Shown: piece by piece, positions 27,628 to 36,477 of the stretch
Layout of the letters: each line of letters opens with the position of its first letter
How positions within the stretch are numbered: position 1 is the stretch's first letter
NCBI RefSeq assembly: GCF_014650895.1
Contig: NZ_BMVV01000009.1
Location: 242,410 to 306,409 of the forward strand
DNA length: 64,000 bases
Reading direction: 5' to 3'
Origin: Streptomyces omiyaensis
GTDB lineage: Bacteria > Actinomycetota > Actinomycetes > Streptomycetales > Streptomycetaceae
The notes under the pieces: model-generated
The model's database searches: none
What the model saw: only the letters and a program-made list of their open reading frames with translations
What the model was told of the DNA's origin: nothing
Program-made: the position numbers and the translations under genes

Positions 27628-29162
27628 CGCTGCTCTCCTTCGAGGACGGGGGCCGCGGCCGGGCCGGCGGGGCCCGGGCTCTGCCGCGTGCCCGGGATCG
27701 GGGTCGGGGCCTGGTTCGGGGGCGGGGAGGAGCTCCGGTGCGGAGCGGGGGAGCGGTTCGGAGCCGGGCTCGTGCCCGGCTCCGCGGGCGGGGTGGGGCC
27801 CGGAGGCGTGTCGCGCAGGGCGAGCCCGCCGAGCGCGGCCGTCGCGCCGACGGCGGTGGCGAACCCGTACGCGGCGGCGTACGGCTCCGCTCCGGTGCCC
27901 GCGACCTCGGCGATGATCACGGCCGTGGCGGCGATGCCGAGACCGCCGCCGACCTGGCGGGCCGCCATGACCGTGCCCGTCGCGGCGGCGAAGTGGCCGG
28001 GCGCGACCGAGAGCGCGGCGGCGCTGGAGATGCCGACGGTGGCCATGCCGACGCCGGCGCCCATCACCGCCCCGGCCGGGAGCCAGAGCGACCAGAAGCG
28101 GGGCTCGGTGTCGATGAGCAGGGCCAGGACGCCCGTCGAGGCGGCGACGAGGGCCGAGCCGGCCGCCACCAGCGTGCGCGGCGGGAGGGGGACGGGGAGC
28201 CGCCCGATGCCGACGCCGACCACGGCGGTGACGAGCGCCGCCGGGCTCATCGCCAGGCCCGCCTCCAGGGCGGAGTAGCCCCAGGCCCCGGTCAGGAAGA
28301 GCACGCCGAGCAGCATCGTGGTGAACAGCGCGGCGCCGTACGCGAGGGAGACGCCGCCGGCCACGGCGAAGCTCCGGCCGCGGAAGAGGTCGAGGCGCAG
28401 CGCAGGCCGCGGATGCCGCAGGGCCCGCGCCACCGTGCCCGCGCCCGCGGCCAGGGCGACCCCGGCGGCGACCGGGACGTGCGCGGACGACCAGCCGTGA
28501 TCGGGGCCCTGGGTGAGCCCGTACACCGCCGCCCCGACGGCGAGCGCGAGCAGCAGGCCGCCCGCGAGGTCGGGCGCCCGGCCGGTGCGGGGCTCCCCGG
28601 CCGGCAGCTTCCTTCCGGCGGCCAGCACCCAGACGCCGACGGGCAGGTTGAGGCAGAAGAGCGCCCGCCAGTCGAGCACCTCCACCAGGACGCCGCCGAC
28701 GGCGGGGCCCGCGGCGGCGGCGAGCGCGCCGGCCGCGCTCCACACGCCGATCGCGGCCCGTCTGCGCTCGGCGGGGATCTCCGCGAGGACCAGGGCCAGC
28801 GAGGCGGGCACCAGCAGCGCCGCCGCCAGGCCCTGGGCGGCGCGGGCACCGAGGAGCACGGGCAGGTTCGGGGCCAGGGCGATCAGCAGCGACGACGCCG
28901 TGAAGGCGGCGACGCCGATCAGGAAGAGACGGGCCCGGCCCACCGCGTCGGCCAGCGGTCCGGCGGGGGCGAGCAGGGCGGCGAAGGGGATCACGTAGGC
29001 GGTCGCGACCCAGGAGGCGGTCGTCAGCGGGAGGTCGAAGTCGTCGGTGATCGCCGGCACCGCGAGGTTGGTCACGGTGGCGTCGAGGAAGCTCAGGAAG
29101 GTGCCCGCACAGGCGAGGGACAGGGCGAGCGAGGCCCGGCGGGCAGAGCTGGAGGGCGTCAT
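27624..29162 (-). CDS. DHA2-type MFS multidrug efflux transporter
   Basis: A 512-residue, fourteen-helix MFS exporter. Family marks are GTFLSFLDATVTNLAVPAI in helix 1, PLADAVGRARLFLIG in loop 2-3, and motif C GVWSAAGALAAAAGPAVGGVLVEVLDWR in helix 5. Residues after about 450 form a long Pro/Ser/Ala-rich cytoplasmic tail. ATG at 29162 lies 7 nt after a TTAAAT -10 box with no ribosome binding site, so it is probably leaderless. Divergent TetR gene and shared operator imply substrate-induced expression. Confidence 0.88.
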   Translation of the reverse strand: MTPSSSARRASLALSLACAGTFLSFLDATVTNLAVPAITDDFDLPLTTASWVATAYVIPFAALLAPAGPLADAVGRARLFLIGVAAFTASSLLIALAPNLPVLLGARAAQGLAAALLVPASLALVLAEIPAERRRAAIGVWSAAGALAAAAGPAVGGVLVEVLDWRALFCLNLPVGVWVLAAGRKLPAGEPRTGRAPDLAGGLLLALAVGAAVYGLTQGPDHGWSSAHVPVAAGVALAAGAGTVARALRHPRPALRLDLFRGRSFAVAGGVSLAYGAALFTTMLLGVLFLTGAWGYSALEAGLAMSPAALVTAVVGVGIGRLPVPLPPRTLVAAGSALVAASTGVLALLIDTEPRFWSLWLPAGAVMGAGVGMATVGISSAAALSVAPGHFAAATGTVMAARQVGGGLGIAATAVIIAEVAGTGAEPYAAAYGFATAVGATAALGGLALRDTPPGPTPPAEPGTSPAPNRSPAPHRSSSPPPNQAPTPIPGTRQSPGPAGPAAAPVLEGEQR

Positions 29163-29229
29163 GGCGAGGATTTAAGAATACGATCGTTCGTACGTCAATG
29201 GCGTACGGTCGTTTGCTAAGCTGACGGGC
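29163..29229. promoter_or_regulatory. Back-to-back leaderless promoters and TetR operators
   Basis: For the efflux gene: -35 TTGACG (29193-29198, minus), 17-nt spacer, -10 TTAAAT (29170-29175), then exactly 7 nt to the A of ATG. For the TetR gene: TAAGCT (29217-29222) then 7 nt to ATG at 29230. A perfect palindrome TACGA-TCGT-TCGTA (29179-29192) fills the efflux spacer. A related copy TACGGTCGTTTGCT (29204-29217) overlaps the TetR promoter. This is the expected layout of a self-regulating TetR switch. Confidence 0.75.
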
Positions 29230-29844
29230 ATGGCAGGACGTGCATCGGCCCAGGCAGCCCTCGAGACCCGGCGGGCGGTGCTGCGCGCCGCCGCGGAAGT
29301 GGCCTCCGCGGAGGGCCTGGACAGCGTGACCATCGGCCGGCTCGCCGACCGGCTCGGGATGAGCAAGGCCGGGGTGATCGGCCAGTTCCGCAGCAAGGAG
29401 AAGCTCCAGCTGGAGACGGTGGAGCTGGTCATGGAGGACTTCCGGGTCCGCGTCTGGCTGCCCGTGCGGCACGTGGACGCGGGCCTGCCGCGCCTGCTGG
29501 CCGCCTGCGCGGCCTGGGTGCGCTACGCCGCCGACCCCGGCTACCCGGGGGGCTGTCTGCTCACCCAGGTCACCTACGACTACGACGGCCGCACCGGCGC
29601 GGTCCACGACCGCATCGCCGAGGGCCGCGCCCGCTGGAGGGACACCCTGCGCCACGACGTCGAGACCGCCGTCGCCGCGGGAGGCCTCCCGCCCGGGACG
29701 GACGCCCCCCAGGTCGTCTACGGCCTGGAGTCCCTCGCCGCCGGCATCACCCCGGCCCGGCTCCTGCACGGCGACGACCGCACGGAGGAGTGGGCCCTGC
29801 GCGGCATGCGCGCGATCCTGGGCCTCCCCGCCCAGGATGCGTGA
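29230..29844 (+). CDS. TetR-family repressor of the adjacent efflux operon
   Basis: A 204-residue TetR protein. HTH: VLRAAAEVASAEGLDSVTIGRLADRLGMSKAGVIGQFRSKEKL. The C-terminal part (CLLTQVTYDYDGRTGAVHD) matches the TetR_C_6-like group. There is no Shine-Dalgarno; the putative -10 lies 7 nt before ATG, so leaderless. Divergent from the DHA2 pump, with two related operator copies between. Ligand unknown, probably the pump's substrate. Confidence 0.87.
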   Translation: MAGRASAQAALETRRAVLRAAAEVASAEGLDSVTIGRLADRLGMSKAGVIGQFRSKEKLQLETVELVMEDFRVRVWLPVRHVDAGLPRLLAACAAWVRYAADPGYPGGCLLTQVTYDYDGRTGAVHDRIAEGRARWRDTLRHDVETAVAAGGLPPGTDAPQVVYGLESLAAGITPARLLHGDDRTEEWALRGMRAILGLPAQDA

Positions 29845-30072
29845 CGAAGGAACCCCCACCGCCCGGTGACCACCGCGCCCCCTCGCCCCTCCCGGCGCGC
29901 CCCCCCGCGTCGCACCCGTGTGAGCGGGAAAGGGGGAGGGGGGACCGGGAGGCGGCCGAACCGGGCGGACGCGCAAGGAAGTTGCGATCTTCCGTACAAC
30001 CATGCGAACCCCTCACGGGTCTGACCGCGCACGGACACATCCGTGCCCGGTCGCTCTTCCGAAGGGGTTCAC

Positions 30073-32304
30073 TTGCAGCACCGCACCGCCGGCACCCGCC
30101 TCGCCCTCGCCGTCACGACGGCCCTCGCCGTCACGGGCCTCGGCGCCGGCACGCTCGCCACGGCGCCGGTCGCCTTCGCGGCGGCCCCGGCCGCCGCCCC
30201 CGCCGCCCTCCCGGCCGCACAGGGCGAGGCGCTCCCCGTCATCGGGGAGGCCGCCGAACTCGGTGGCCTCGGGCCCTCCGGCTTCCTCACCTACTCCTTC
30301 AGCCGCGCGGGCGACAGGTCGCTGCTGTGGACGCCGTTCGACGGGAGCGCCCCGGTGCCGCTCGGCGAGCCCGAGGGCTGGGACATCGGCGGCGGCGACG
30401 TGGTCGCGCTCGGCAACGCGAGCTGGACCGCCGAGATGGACGTGATCGGCCTGCGGAACATGGCCGACCCCTCCGCGCCGGCGGTGGAGATCGACCTCCG
30501 GCCGATGAACGGCTTCCACGTCGCCGTCCTCGGCCCGAACAGCCTGCTCGCGCAGTTCCGGAAGGCCGACGGCACGGCAAAGCTCCACATCGTCACCAAG
30601 GACGGTGCCGGGACGACCACCCGCGAGGTCACGGGCCTGCCGGGCGACGCCACCGACCTCCTCGCCTCGAAGGCCCGGGACGGCAAGGTGCTCGTCGGGT
30701 ACGCGACCGGCCCGCAGGACGCGCGGACCGGCGGCCGCGCCCTGGTCGACCTGACGTCGGGGGCGGTGACGGAGACGTACGCCTCGATCGAGTCCGGCTA
30801 CGACTTCAGCACCCTGCAGTTCTCCGGCTCGCACGTGGCCTGGGTCGACTACGACAGCGCCTCCGGCCTGTACGTCACCTCCGTCGACCGCACCACGAAG
30901 GAGCGGAAGAAGACCGTCCTGGGCGCCCGCGACAGCCTGGCGTACGCGGGTCTCCTCGGCTCGTGGCTGGTCTACGGCAACCCTTCGAGCTCCTCGAAGG
31001 AGGCGAAGGCCGTCGACCTGACCACCGGCGAGACCCGGGTCCTCGCCGAGCACGGGTCCTCCGTGCTGACCCCGGGCGACGGCACCCTGGTGCTCCAGGG
31101 CGCCCTGACCGCGGGCGACGAGGGGCTGTTCCGGGTCGCGGCCGGCGCGGACGGCGCCCCGGCCGTCACCGGGAAGCTGGCGGCCCCGGAGAGCACCGAG
31201 CCCCTGACGATCGACCGGGCCGAGGTGCCCGCGACGGTCGACCTGGAGAGCACCGGCGGCAAGGTGGCGATGAGCTGGACGCTGTCGCGTCCCGACGCCT
31301 TCCTGCTCGTCCGGCTGACCCACGTGGCCACGGGCAAGGAGTACGTGGACTTCCCGGCCTCCCCCGCCGAGGACGGGAACTTCTCCCTCGAGTGGGACGG
31401 CCTCGTCGACGGCGTCGACGCGCCGAACGGCGCCTACACGGTGTCGGCCGAGGCGGAGCTGCACAACCACTCCGGCGACACCGTGCCGTGGACCGGGCAG
31501 CTGACCCTCACCCGCGCGGCCAACGCGCACGACTACTCGAACAACGGCTCCACTGACGTGCTGGCCCGCGACGCCTCCGGCGTCCTGTGGCGCGACGACC
31601 TGCTGGAGCGGCCCGCGGACGGAAGGATCGCGACCGCCGAGCGCGCCCGGATCGGCTCCGGGTGGAACACGTACCAGCAGATCGAGGCCGTCGGGAACCT
31701 CGGCGGCGCCGCCCACGCCGACCTCGTCGCCGTCGACGGCACCGGCATGCTGTGGCGCTACCTCGGCAAGGGCGACGGCACCTTCACCTCCCGCGTGCAG
31801 GTCGGCGGCGGCTGGCAGGTCTACCGCCACCTGACCGGCGGCTCGGACCTGAACGGCGACGGCCGCTCCGACCTCCTCGCCTCCGACACCTCCGGGACGC
31901 TGTGGTTCTACAAGGGCACCGGCGACCTCTCCCGGCCCTACGACACCCGCGTCAAGGTCGGCGGCGGCTGGCAGGTCTACAACCAGCTCACCGCCGTGGG
32001 GAACATCGCCGGCTCGGCCGCCGGGGACCTCGTCGCCCGCGACACGGACGGCGTCCTCTGGCTCTACCAGGGCAACGGCGCCGGAGGCTTCGCGGGACGC
32101 GTGCAGATCGGCGGCGGCTGGCAGGTCTTCAGCCAGCTCGTGGGCGGGGGCGACGCGGACAACGACGGCCGCCCGGACCTCGTGGCCTACGGGGCGAACG
32201 CCACGTACGTCTACCGTTCGAACGGTACGGCCTCCGGCACGTTCACCCGCCTGGGCACCGACCTGTACGCGGGCGAGGGCACCGCGTTCACCAGCGTCTC
32301 CTGA
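30073..32304 (+). CDS. Secreted VCBS/FG-GAP-repeat propeller protein
   Basis: A roughly 743-residue exported protein. Signal peptide with HRTAGTRLALAVTTALAVTGLG and an Ala-rich cleavage region. The middle part (about 60-480) is propeller- and Ig-like without a catalytic motif. The C-terminal third contains FG-GAP/VCBS repeats: DLVAVDGTGMLWRYLGKGDG, DLLASDTSGTLWFYKGTGD, DLVARDTDGVLWLYQGNG, and GGGWQVY three times. DLNGDGRSD and DADNDGRPD calcium-loop motifs are clear. TTG at 30073 is chosen because GAAGGGG lies 6 nt before it; an in-frame start at 30043 has no site. Likely an adhesin or sugar-binding surface protein. A long terminator follows. Confidence 0.82.
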   Translation: MQHRTAGTRLALAVTTALAVTGLGAGTLATAPVAFAAAPAAAPAALPAAQGEALPVIGEAAELGGLGPSGFLTYSFSRAGDRSLLWTPFDGSAPVPLGEPEGWDIGGGDVVALGNASWTAEMDVIGLRNMADPSAPAVEIDLRPMNGFHVAVLGPNSLLAQFRKADGTAKLHIVTKDGAGTTTREVTGLPGDATDLLASKARDGKVLVGYATGPQDARTGGRALVDLTSGAVTETYASIESGYDFSTLQFSGSHVAWVDYDSASGLYVTSVDRTTKERKKTVLGARDSLAYAGLLGSWLVYGNPSSSSKEAKAVDLTTGETRVLAEHGSSVLTPGDGTLVLQGALTAGDEGLFRVAAGADGAPAVTGKLAAPESTEPLTIDRAEVPATVDLESTGGKVAMSWTLSRPDAFLLVRLTHVATGKEYVDFPASPAEDGNFSLEWDGLVDGVDAPNGAYTVSAEAELHNHSGDTVPWTGQLTLTRAANAHDYSNNGSTDVLARDASGVLWRDDLLERPADGRIATAERARIGSGWNTYQQIEAVGNLGGAAHADLVAVDGTGMLWRYLGKGDGTFTSRVQVGGGWQVYRHLTGGSDLNGDGRSDLLASDTSGTLWFYKGTGDLSRPYDTRVKVGGGWQVYNQLTAVGNIAGSAAGDLVARDTDGVLWLYQGNGAGGFAGRVQIGGGWQVFSQLVGGGDADNDGRPDLVAYGANATYVYRSNGTASGTFTRLGTDLYAGEGTAFTSVS

Positions 32305-32309
32305 CGGCC

Positions 32310-32361
32310 GGGGGTCCTTCCCTTCCCGCTCGCGTGCGGAGCGGGCGGGGGAAGGACCCCC
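32310..32361. terminator. Bidirectional terminator
   Basis: Perfect 13-bp arms (GGGGGTCCTTCCC at 32310-32322, complement at 32349-32361) with a GC-rich, partly paired 26-nt interior. It sits between the convergent VCBS-repeat and ABM-monooxygenase genes and can serve both. Confidence 0.8.
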
Positions 32362-32378
32362 GCTGGTTCCCCGTACGG

Positions 32379-32672
32379 CTACCGCACGACGAAGTGGTGC
32401 GCGGGGAAGACCGTGGGCTCGACGTCCGCGTGGCCGAGGTCCGCCAGGACCGGGGCGAAGGTCCGCGCGTGCGTGGCGAGGGCCTCCTCGCTCTCCCAGA
32501 CCTCGGTCACCCGGAACCCCCCGTCGACCGGCCCCGCCGCGTGGGAGAGGAGTCCCGTGTTCGGCAGGTCCGCGAAGCACGTGAAGCCCCGGCCCCGGGT
32601 CACGCGTGCGATGACTTCGTCGCAGAGCTCCCGTCCTGCGCCGGGGAAGTCGAAGCTGACGATGACGGCCAT
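32379..32672 (-). CDS. Antibiotic-biosynthesis-monooxygenase (ABM) domain protein
   Basis: A 97-residue ferredoxin-like barrel protein: VIVSFDFPGAGRELCDEV, then a strand FRVTEVWESEEALATHART in the usual ABM position. Family members range from cofactor-free monooxygenases of polyketide pathways to haem-degrading or signalling proteins. No biosynthetic neighbours are present, so the role is open. The start is ATG at 32672 with a weak GGGACATCC site. Confidence 0.75.
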   Translation of the reverse strand: MAVIVSFDFPGAGRELCDEVIARVTRGRGFTCFADLPNTGLLSHAAGPVDGGFRVTEVWESEEALATHARTFAPVLADLGHADVEPTVFPAHHFVVR

Positions 32673-32747
32673 GTGGATGTCCCTGTCTCGATCCGCCGCA
32701 CGACTGCGGCGACGGCCGTCATCCCAGCCCTCGGTGATCGGCCGATC

Positions 32748-33719
32748 TCACGGTGTGATCATCGGTTCGGCGGCCCGTCCCCGTCCCGGGGAACCCGGGG
32801 GAGGCTCGGTCGCGGGCGGGGACAGGTGACGGCGGATCGCCTGGGCGTAGCGGTCCACCGCCCCGGGGGAGTGGGCCAGGAAGAGGGCGGGGGTGACGAG
32901 TTCGAGCTCCAGCACCATCGGCTCGCCGTGCTCGTCGTGGAGCAGGTCCACCCGGGCGGAGAGCAGCGGTCCCGCCGGGGCGAAGGCGGCGAGGGCGGCG
33001 TACGCGACGTCCAGTTCGGCCGGGGTCGGCCGGTGGGCGCGCGGCCCGGGGTGGACGGGATGGGCCCCGTCGAAGGGGACGCCGGGCCTCAGGGCGGGCT
33101 CCTTGACGACGGCGTGGTCGTAGGAGCCGTCGAAGAAGACCAGGTTCACCTCGCCCAGGGTCTCGATCGCCGGCACGTACGGCTGCACCATCGCCGTCTC
33201 CCCGCGCCGGTGGAGGTAGGCGACGTGGGCCAGGGCGGCGGCCGACTCGTGCGGGCGGTACCGCGCGGTGGCCCGCGCCCCGCCCGACGTCACCGGCTTC
33301 ACGACGAACTCGCCGGGCGGCACGGTGAACGGACCGTCCGGGCCGCCGGGTTCGGCGAACACCGTCGGCACCGTCGGCACGCCCGCCGCCGCGAGCCGTG
33401 CGAGGTAGCGCTTGTCGAGGACCTGGCGCATGACGGCGGGGGGATTGAGGACGGTGCTGCGCTGGGACACGTCGACGGCCCACGGCACCAGGTGCTCGGG
33501 GTAGAGGACGAACAGGTCCCAGGGCGAACGCAGGACGACGAGGTCGAACCGCCCCCAGTCGAGCGCCTCGTCGTACCAGTACACGACGCGGGCGTCGACG
33601 CCGCGGCGCACGAGGGCGTCGCGCAGCGGCCCGGTGTCCGGGTCCTGCCAGCCGTTCCGGGCCAGGTGCTCGGTGGTGACCAGGGCCACCCTGGCGGCCT
33701 GCGGCCGATCGGTGCTCAT
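32748..33719 (-). CDS. ATP-grasp protein of a small biosynthetic operon
   Basis: A 323-residue RimK/glutathione-synthetase-like ATP-grasp protein. The N-terminal domain (ARVALVTTEHL, DLVVLRSPWDLF) leads to LDKRYLARLAAAGVPTVPT and the ATP-grasp part GEFVVKPVTSGGARATARY. Metal-binding residues are in LLSARVDLLHDEHGEPMVLELELVTPALFL. The enzyme class joins a carboxylate to an amine or thiol via acyl phosphate. Its ATG lies in an ATGA overlap with the aldolase stop. With the aldolase and acylating dehydrogenase it forms an operon with no meta-cleavage genes, so it probably belongs to a small-molecule pathway. Confidence 0.78.
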   Translation of the reverse strand: MSTDRPQAARVALVTTEHLARNGWQDPDTGPLRDALVRRGVDARVVYWYDEALDWGRFDLVVLRSPWDLFVLYPEHLVPWAVDVSQRSTVLNPPAVMRQVLDKRYLARLAAAGVPTVPTVFAEPGGPDGPFTVPPGEFVVKPVTSGGARATARYRPHESAAALAHVAYLHRRGETAMVQPYVPAIETLGEVNLVFFDGSYDHAVVKEPALRPGVPFDGAHPVHPGPRAHRPTPAELDVAYAALAAFAPAGPLLSARVDLLHDEHGEPMVLELELVTPALFLAHSPGAVDRYAQAIRRHLSPPATEPPPGSPGRGRAAEPMITP

Positions 33720-34810
33720 GCTGTGCCCTCCTTGCGCTCGTCCGCGTGCGCGCCCGTCCGCGCACGCCCGCTGCTGCTCAACTCGGCGACGACGTCGACG
33801 ATCAGGTCCTCCTGGCCGGCGACGGCCTGCCGCCGGCCCAGTTCGAAGAAGACGTCCCGCGGGTCGACCCCCGCCGGCAGCGCGTGGCGCAGGACGTGCT
33901 GCCGGAACGCCGCGACCACCCCGGCCAGACCGCCGACGATGCCGGCGGAGTCCGGGAACGGCGGGGCGGGGACGAACGCGCGCCCGGCGAACTCGGCCGC
34001 GTCCAGGACCCCGTAGAGATCGACGCCGGTGGCGAAGCCGGTCCGCTCCAGCACCGGCACCAGCACCTCCAGGCGGGTGTTGCCCGCCCCGGCCCCGAAT
34101 CCCCGGGCACAGGCGTCGACGACGCCCGCTCCGGCGCGGGCGGCCGCGAGCGAGTTCGCCACGGCGCAGCCCAGGTTGTCGTGCCCGTGGAAGACGACCG
34201 GCACGTCGACCGCTCCGGCGATCGCGCCGATCCGCTCGGCCACGTCGTCGGGGAGCAGGTGACCCGCGGAGTCCATGATGCCGACCCCGCTCGCCCCGTA
34301 CTCGGCCAACAGGGCCGCCTCCTCGGCGAGTCGGCCGGGCGAGGCCATGTGGGACATCATCAGGACCCCGTACGCCTCCGTGCCGCGCTCCCTCAGGTGT
34401 CCGATGTGCCGCTCGGCGAGGGTCGCCTCCGTGCAGTGGACGCCGATGCGGACCACGTCGGCCCCGTGGGCGACCGCCCTGTCCAGGTCGGCGGAGGTGC
34501 CCCAGCCCGGCAGCAGGAACACCGCCATCCGGCTGTGCCGCAGGGCCTCCCTGACGGTCGACAGCATCACGTCGTCGCTCACCGCGGCCCGCCCCGCCTG
34601 GAGGGACGAGGCGCCGAGGCCGAGGCCGTGCCCGACCTCCACCACCGGGACGCCCGCCGCGTCGGCCGCCTCGGCGTACCCGCGCAGCTCGGCCACGCCG
34701 AGCCGGTGCGCCACCGCGTGCTGACCGTCCCGGAGCGTGGCGTCGTGGACCACCACGGTGCTCCTCGCGGAGTCCGTGGGTGAATGCGCGTCAGGGGTAC
34801 CGGAGTTCAT
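33716..34810 (-). CDS. 4-hydroxy-2-oxovalerate aldolase family protein
   Basis: A 364-residue HMG-CoA-lyase-like TIM-barrel aldolase (MhpE/DmpG type). Motifs: HDATLRDGQHAVAHR (the R-D-G-Q-H substrate loop), VEVGHGLGLGASS, GVGIMDSAGHLLPDDV, VVFHGHDNLGCAVANS (metal HxH) and GFGAGAGNTRLEVLVPVLERTG. It cleaves or forms 4-hydroxy-2-oxoacids to pyruvate plus an aldehyde, normally channelling the aldehyde to its dehydrogenase partner. Both ends overlap neighbours by ATGA. The last 20 residues are an extra charged tail. Confidence 0.88.
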   Translation of the reverse strand: MNSGTPDAHSPTDSARSTVVVHDATLRDGQHAVAHRLGVAELRGYAEAADAAGVPVVEVGHGLGLGASSLQAGRAAVSDDVMLSTVREALRHSRMAVFLLPGWGTSADLDRAVAHGADVVRIGVHCTEATLAERHIGHLRERGTEAYGVLMMSHMASPGRLAEEAALLAEYGASGVGIMDSAGHLLPDDVAERIGAIAGAVDVPVVFHGHDNLGCAVANSLAAARAGAGVVDACARGFGAGAGNTRLEVLVPVLERTGFATGVDLYGVLDAAEFAGRAFVPAPPFPDSAGIVGGLAGVVAAFRQHVLRHALPAGVDPRDVFFELGRRQAVAGQEDLIVDVVAELSSSGRARTGAHADERKEGTA

Positions 34811-35727
34811 GCCGACACCACCTCCGCCCCGGCCGCCGCCCGGGCCGCGTGCCGCTCGGCCACCAGCACGGCCGCCGCGTCGATGATGTCCAGGTTGCCC
34901 GCGTACGCCGGCAGCACGTCCCCGGCCGCCGTCACCTCCACGCAGACCACCACCCGGCCGTCGGACGCCGTACAGGCCACCACGCGGTACCCCGGCGCGA
35001 ACGCCCTTACCCGCTCGGCCGTTTCGCCGGCCACGGCCCGCACCTCGTCCGGGTCCGCGCCGGGCGCGACCGCGTGCACCGCGGTCCGGAAGACGGCCGG
35101 CGGGACGGCCGGGCTGATGTTGAGGATCGCCTTCGCGTCGGACACCCCCGAGAACGCGGTGACCGCCTCCGCCGTCGTCGCCACGTACTCGTCGAGGTTG
35201 AGCCGCGTGGCCCGCCCCGCGACCACCGACGCCACCGTGGAGACGACCTCCACGTACCGCACGTCGAAGCGCCGCGCCAGCGCGTGCACGACGGGGATCG
35301 CCGCCTGTCCGCCGCAGCTGATCAGGCTGACGCTCCCGGAGTCCGGGGGCGTCACCCCCGTCACCGCGGGCACGACCGTCCGGCCCAGCCGGCTCGGGGT
35401 CAGATCGACCAGCAGGGTGCCGAGCGGCGCCAGCAGCCGCGCGTGCTCGGCGTGGGACAGCGCGCTGGTGGCGTCGAAGACCACCGCGAACGGCTCCTCC
35501 GACGCCAGCACCGCCCGGATCCCGTCCGCGCTGGTCGGGCAGCCCCGCTCCGCCGCGCGGCGCAACCCCGGTGAATCCGGATCCCGTCCGGCCACCAGGC
35601 CGCACCGCAGCCACGGCGAACGCCCGATCCTGCTCACCAGGTCCTGGCCGATCACACCCGTCCCCAGGACGGCGACCCGGACGGGCCCCCCGGCCCCCGG
35701 CACGTGCTCACCCGACGTGGACAACAC
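34807..35727 (-). CDS. Acetaldehyde dehydrogenase (acylating) family protein
   Basis: A 306-residue NAD- and CoA-dependent dehydrogenase (MhpF/DmpF type). Rossmann start VRVAVLGTGVIGQDLVSRI; FDATSALSHAEHA; and the nucleophile in SLISCGGQAAIPVVHAL. NISPAVPPAVFRTAVHA and LPAYAGNLDIIDAAAV are also typical. GTG at 35727 has GGAGGG 9 nt upstream and is preferred to ATG at 35775, which has no site. It is the first gene of the operon. It converts the aldehyde released by the aldolase to an acyl-CoA, or works in reverse. Confidence 0.86.
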   Translation of the reverse strand: MLSTSGEHVPGAGGPVRVAVLGTGVIGQDLVSRIGRSPWLRCGLVAGRDPDSPGLRRAAERGCPTSADGIRAVLASEEPFAVVFDATSALSHAEHARLLAPLGTLLVDLTPSRLGRTVVPAVTGVTPPDSGSVSLISCGGQAAIPVVHALARRFDVRYVEVVSTVASVVAGRATRLNLDEYVATTAEAVTAFSGVSDAKAILNISPAVPPAVFRTAVHAVAPGADPDEVRAVAGETAERVRAFAPGYRVVACTASDGRVVVCVEVTAAGDVLPAYAGNLDIIDAAAVLVAERHAARAAAGAEVVSA

Positions 35728-35863
35728 CGTGTCATGCCCTCCTCGAACGCCACTCCCCGCACGGGAAGAATCCATACAGAAGGATCTGAATCTGTACGAA
35801 ACCTACCCGGGTGGTGGTCAGGAGGAGGCGCGCCACGCGACGGGAGTCCGGGGCGCCGCCGAC

Positions 35864-36349
35864 TCAGCCGATGACGGACGAGAAGGAGTCGAGCTGGATC
35901 CAGCGCACGAGGTTGGTCGACGGCGGCTGGCCCGCGGCCGTCTTGGTGCCGAAGGCCTTGAGGCGTCCGTCGGTGCCCACCTCGACGCGGATCGCGCTGA
36001 TGCCCTCGTGGTTGTTGCGCGCCGCGATGCCGCGGGTCAGCCTGGGCGGCCGGACCGCTGCCGGTAGGGTGCCGAGGTAGGTGTCCTCGGTGAACTCGGT
36101 GAGCGCCACACCGCGCAGCTGGAGGAACTGCGTGCCGGCGATGCGGACGATCCGGGCCTGCAGGGGGGCGCCGGTCTCGAACGTGACGGGCGGCTCCAGG
36201 GCGACGGGCGTCCAGTCCTGGACCGTCTGGCAGCCCGTGAGGGGGTCCGCGGCGGCGGCCGGGGCCGCGGTGGCGAGCGGTACGCCGACGGCGGCGACGG
36301 GGGCGGCGAGCGCCGCGGCGAGCAGGGAACGACGGCTGGTCGTGGTCAT
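35864..36349 (-). CDS. Secreted protein with tail-like C-terminal domain
   Basis: A 161-residue exported protein. The signal peptide TTTSRRSLLAAALAAPVAAVG has a twin-arginine-like SRRSLL and ends AAPAAA. The mature part is one beta-rich domain (about 45-161: TVQDWTPVALEPPVTF, FLQLRGVALTEF, LGTLPAAVRPPRLTRGIAARN). It visibly resembles the last 110 residues of the upstream gene's product (FLQLRG vs YLQFRG; LPAAVRPP vs LPHRLRPT; AARNNHEG vs APRNNNSG). The pattern resembles domains at the ends of phage tail fibres. ATG at 36349 fixed by the signal peptide. Function unknown; a binding role is likely. Confidence 0.72.
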   Translation of the reverse strand: MTTTSRRSLLAAALAAPVAAVGVPLATAAPAAAADPLTGCQTVQDWTPVALEPPVTFETGAPLQARIVRIAGTQFLQLRGVALTEFTEDTYLGTLPAAVRPPRLTRGIAARNNHEGISAIRVEVGTDGRLKAFGTKTAAGQPPSTNLVRWIQLDSFSSVIG

Positions 36350-36477
36350 GGGGTGATCCTCCGGATCGAAGAGGTCGGTGGGGTCGCGGCGGTCTCTCGG
36401 TGATGTCGGGGACACGGGGCGAGAGGCCGGCGAGGGGTGAAGGGGCGCCGCCGGGCGGCGCGGTGCGGAGCGGGGCG

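Noticed and set aside
30013..32580. 855-codon minus frame opposite the VCBS-repeat gene
   Set aside because: Repetitive antisense of the propeller repeats; no ribosome binding site or domain.
35776..35863. ATG at 35775 as start of the acylating dehydrogenase
   Set aside because: No ribosome binding site; GTG 35727 has GGAGGG at correct spacing.
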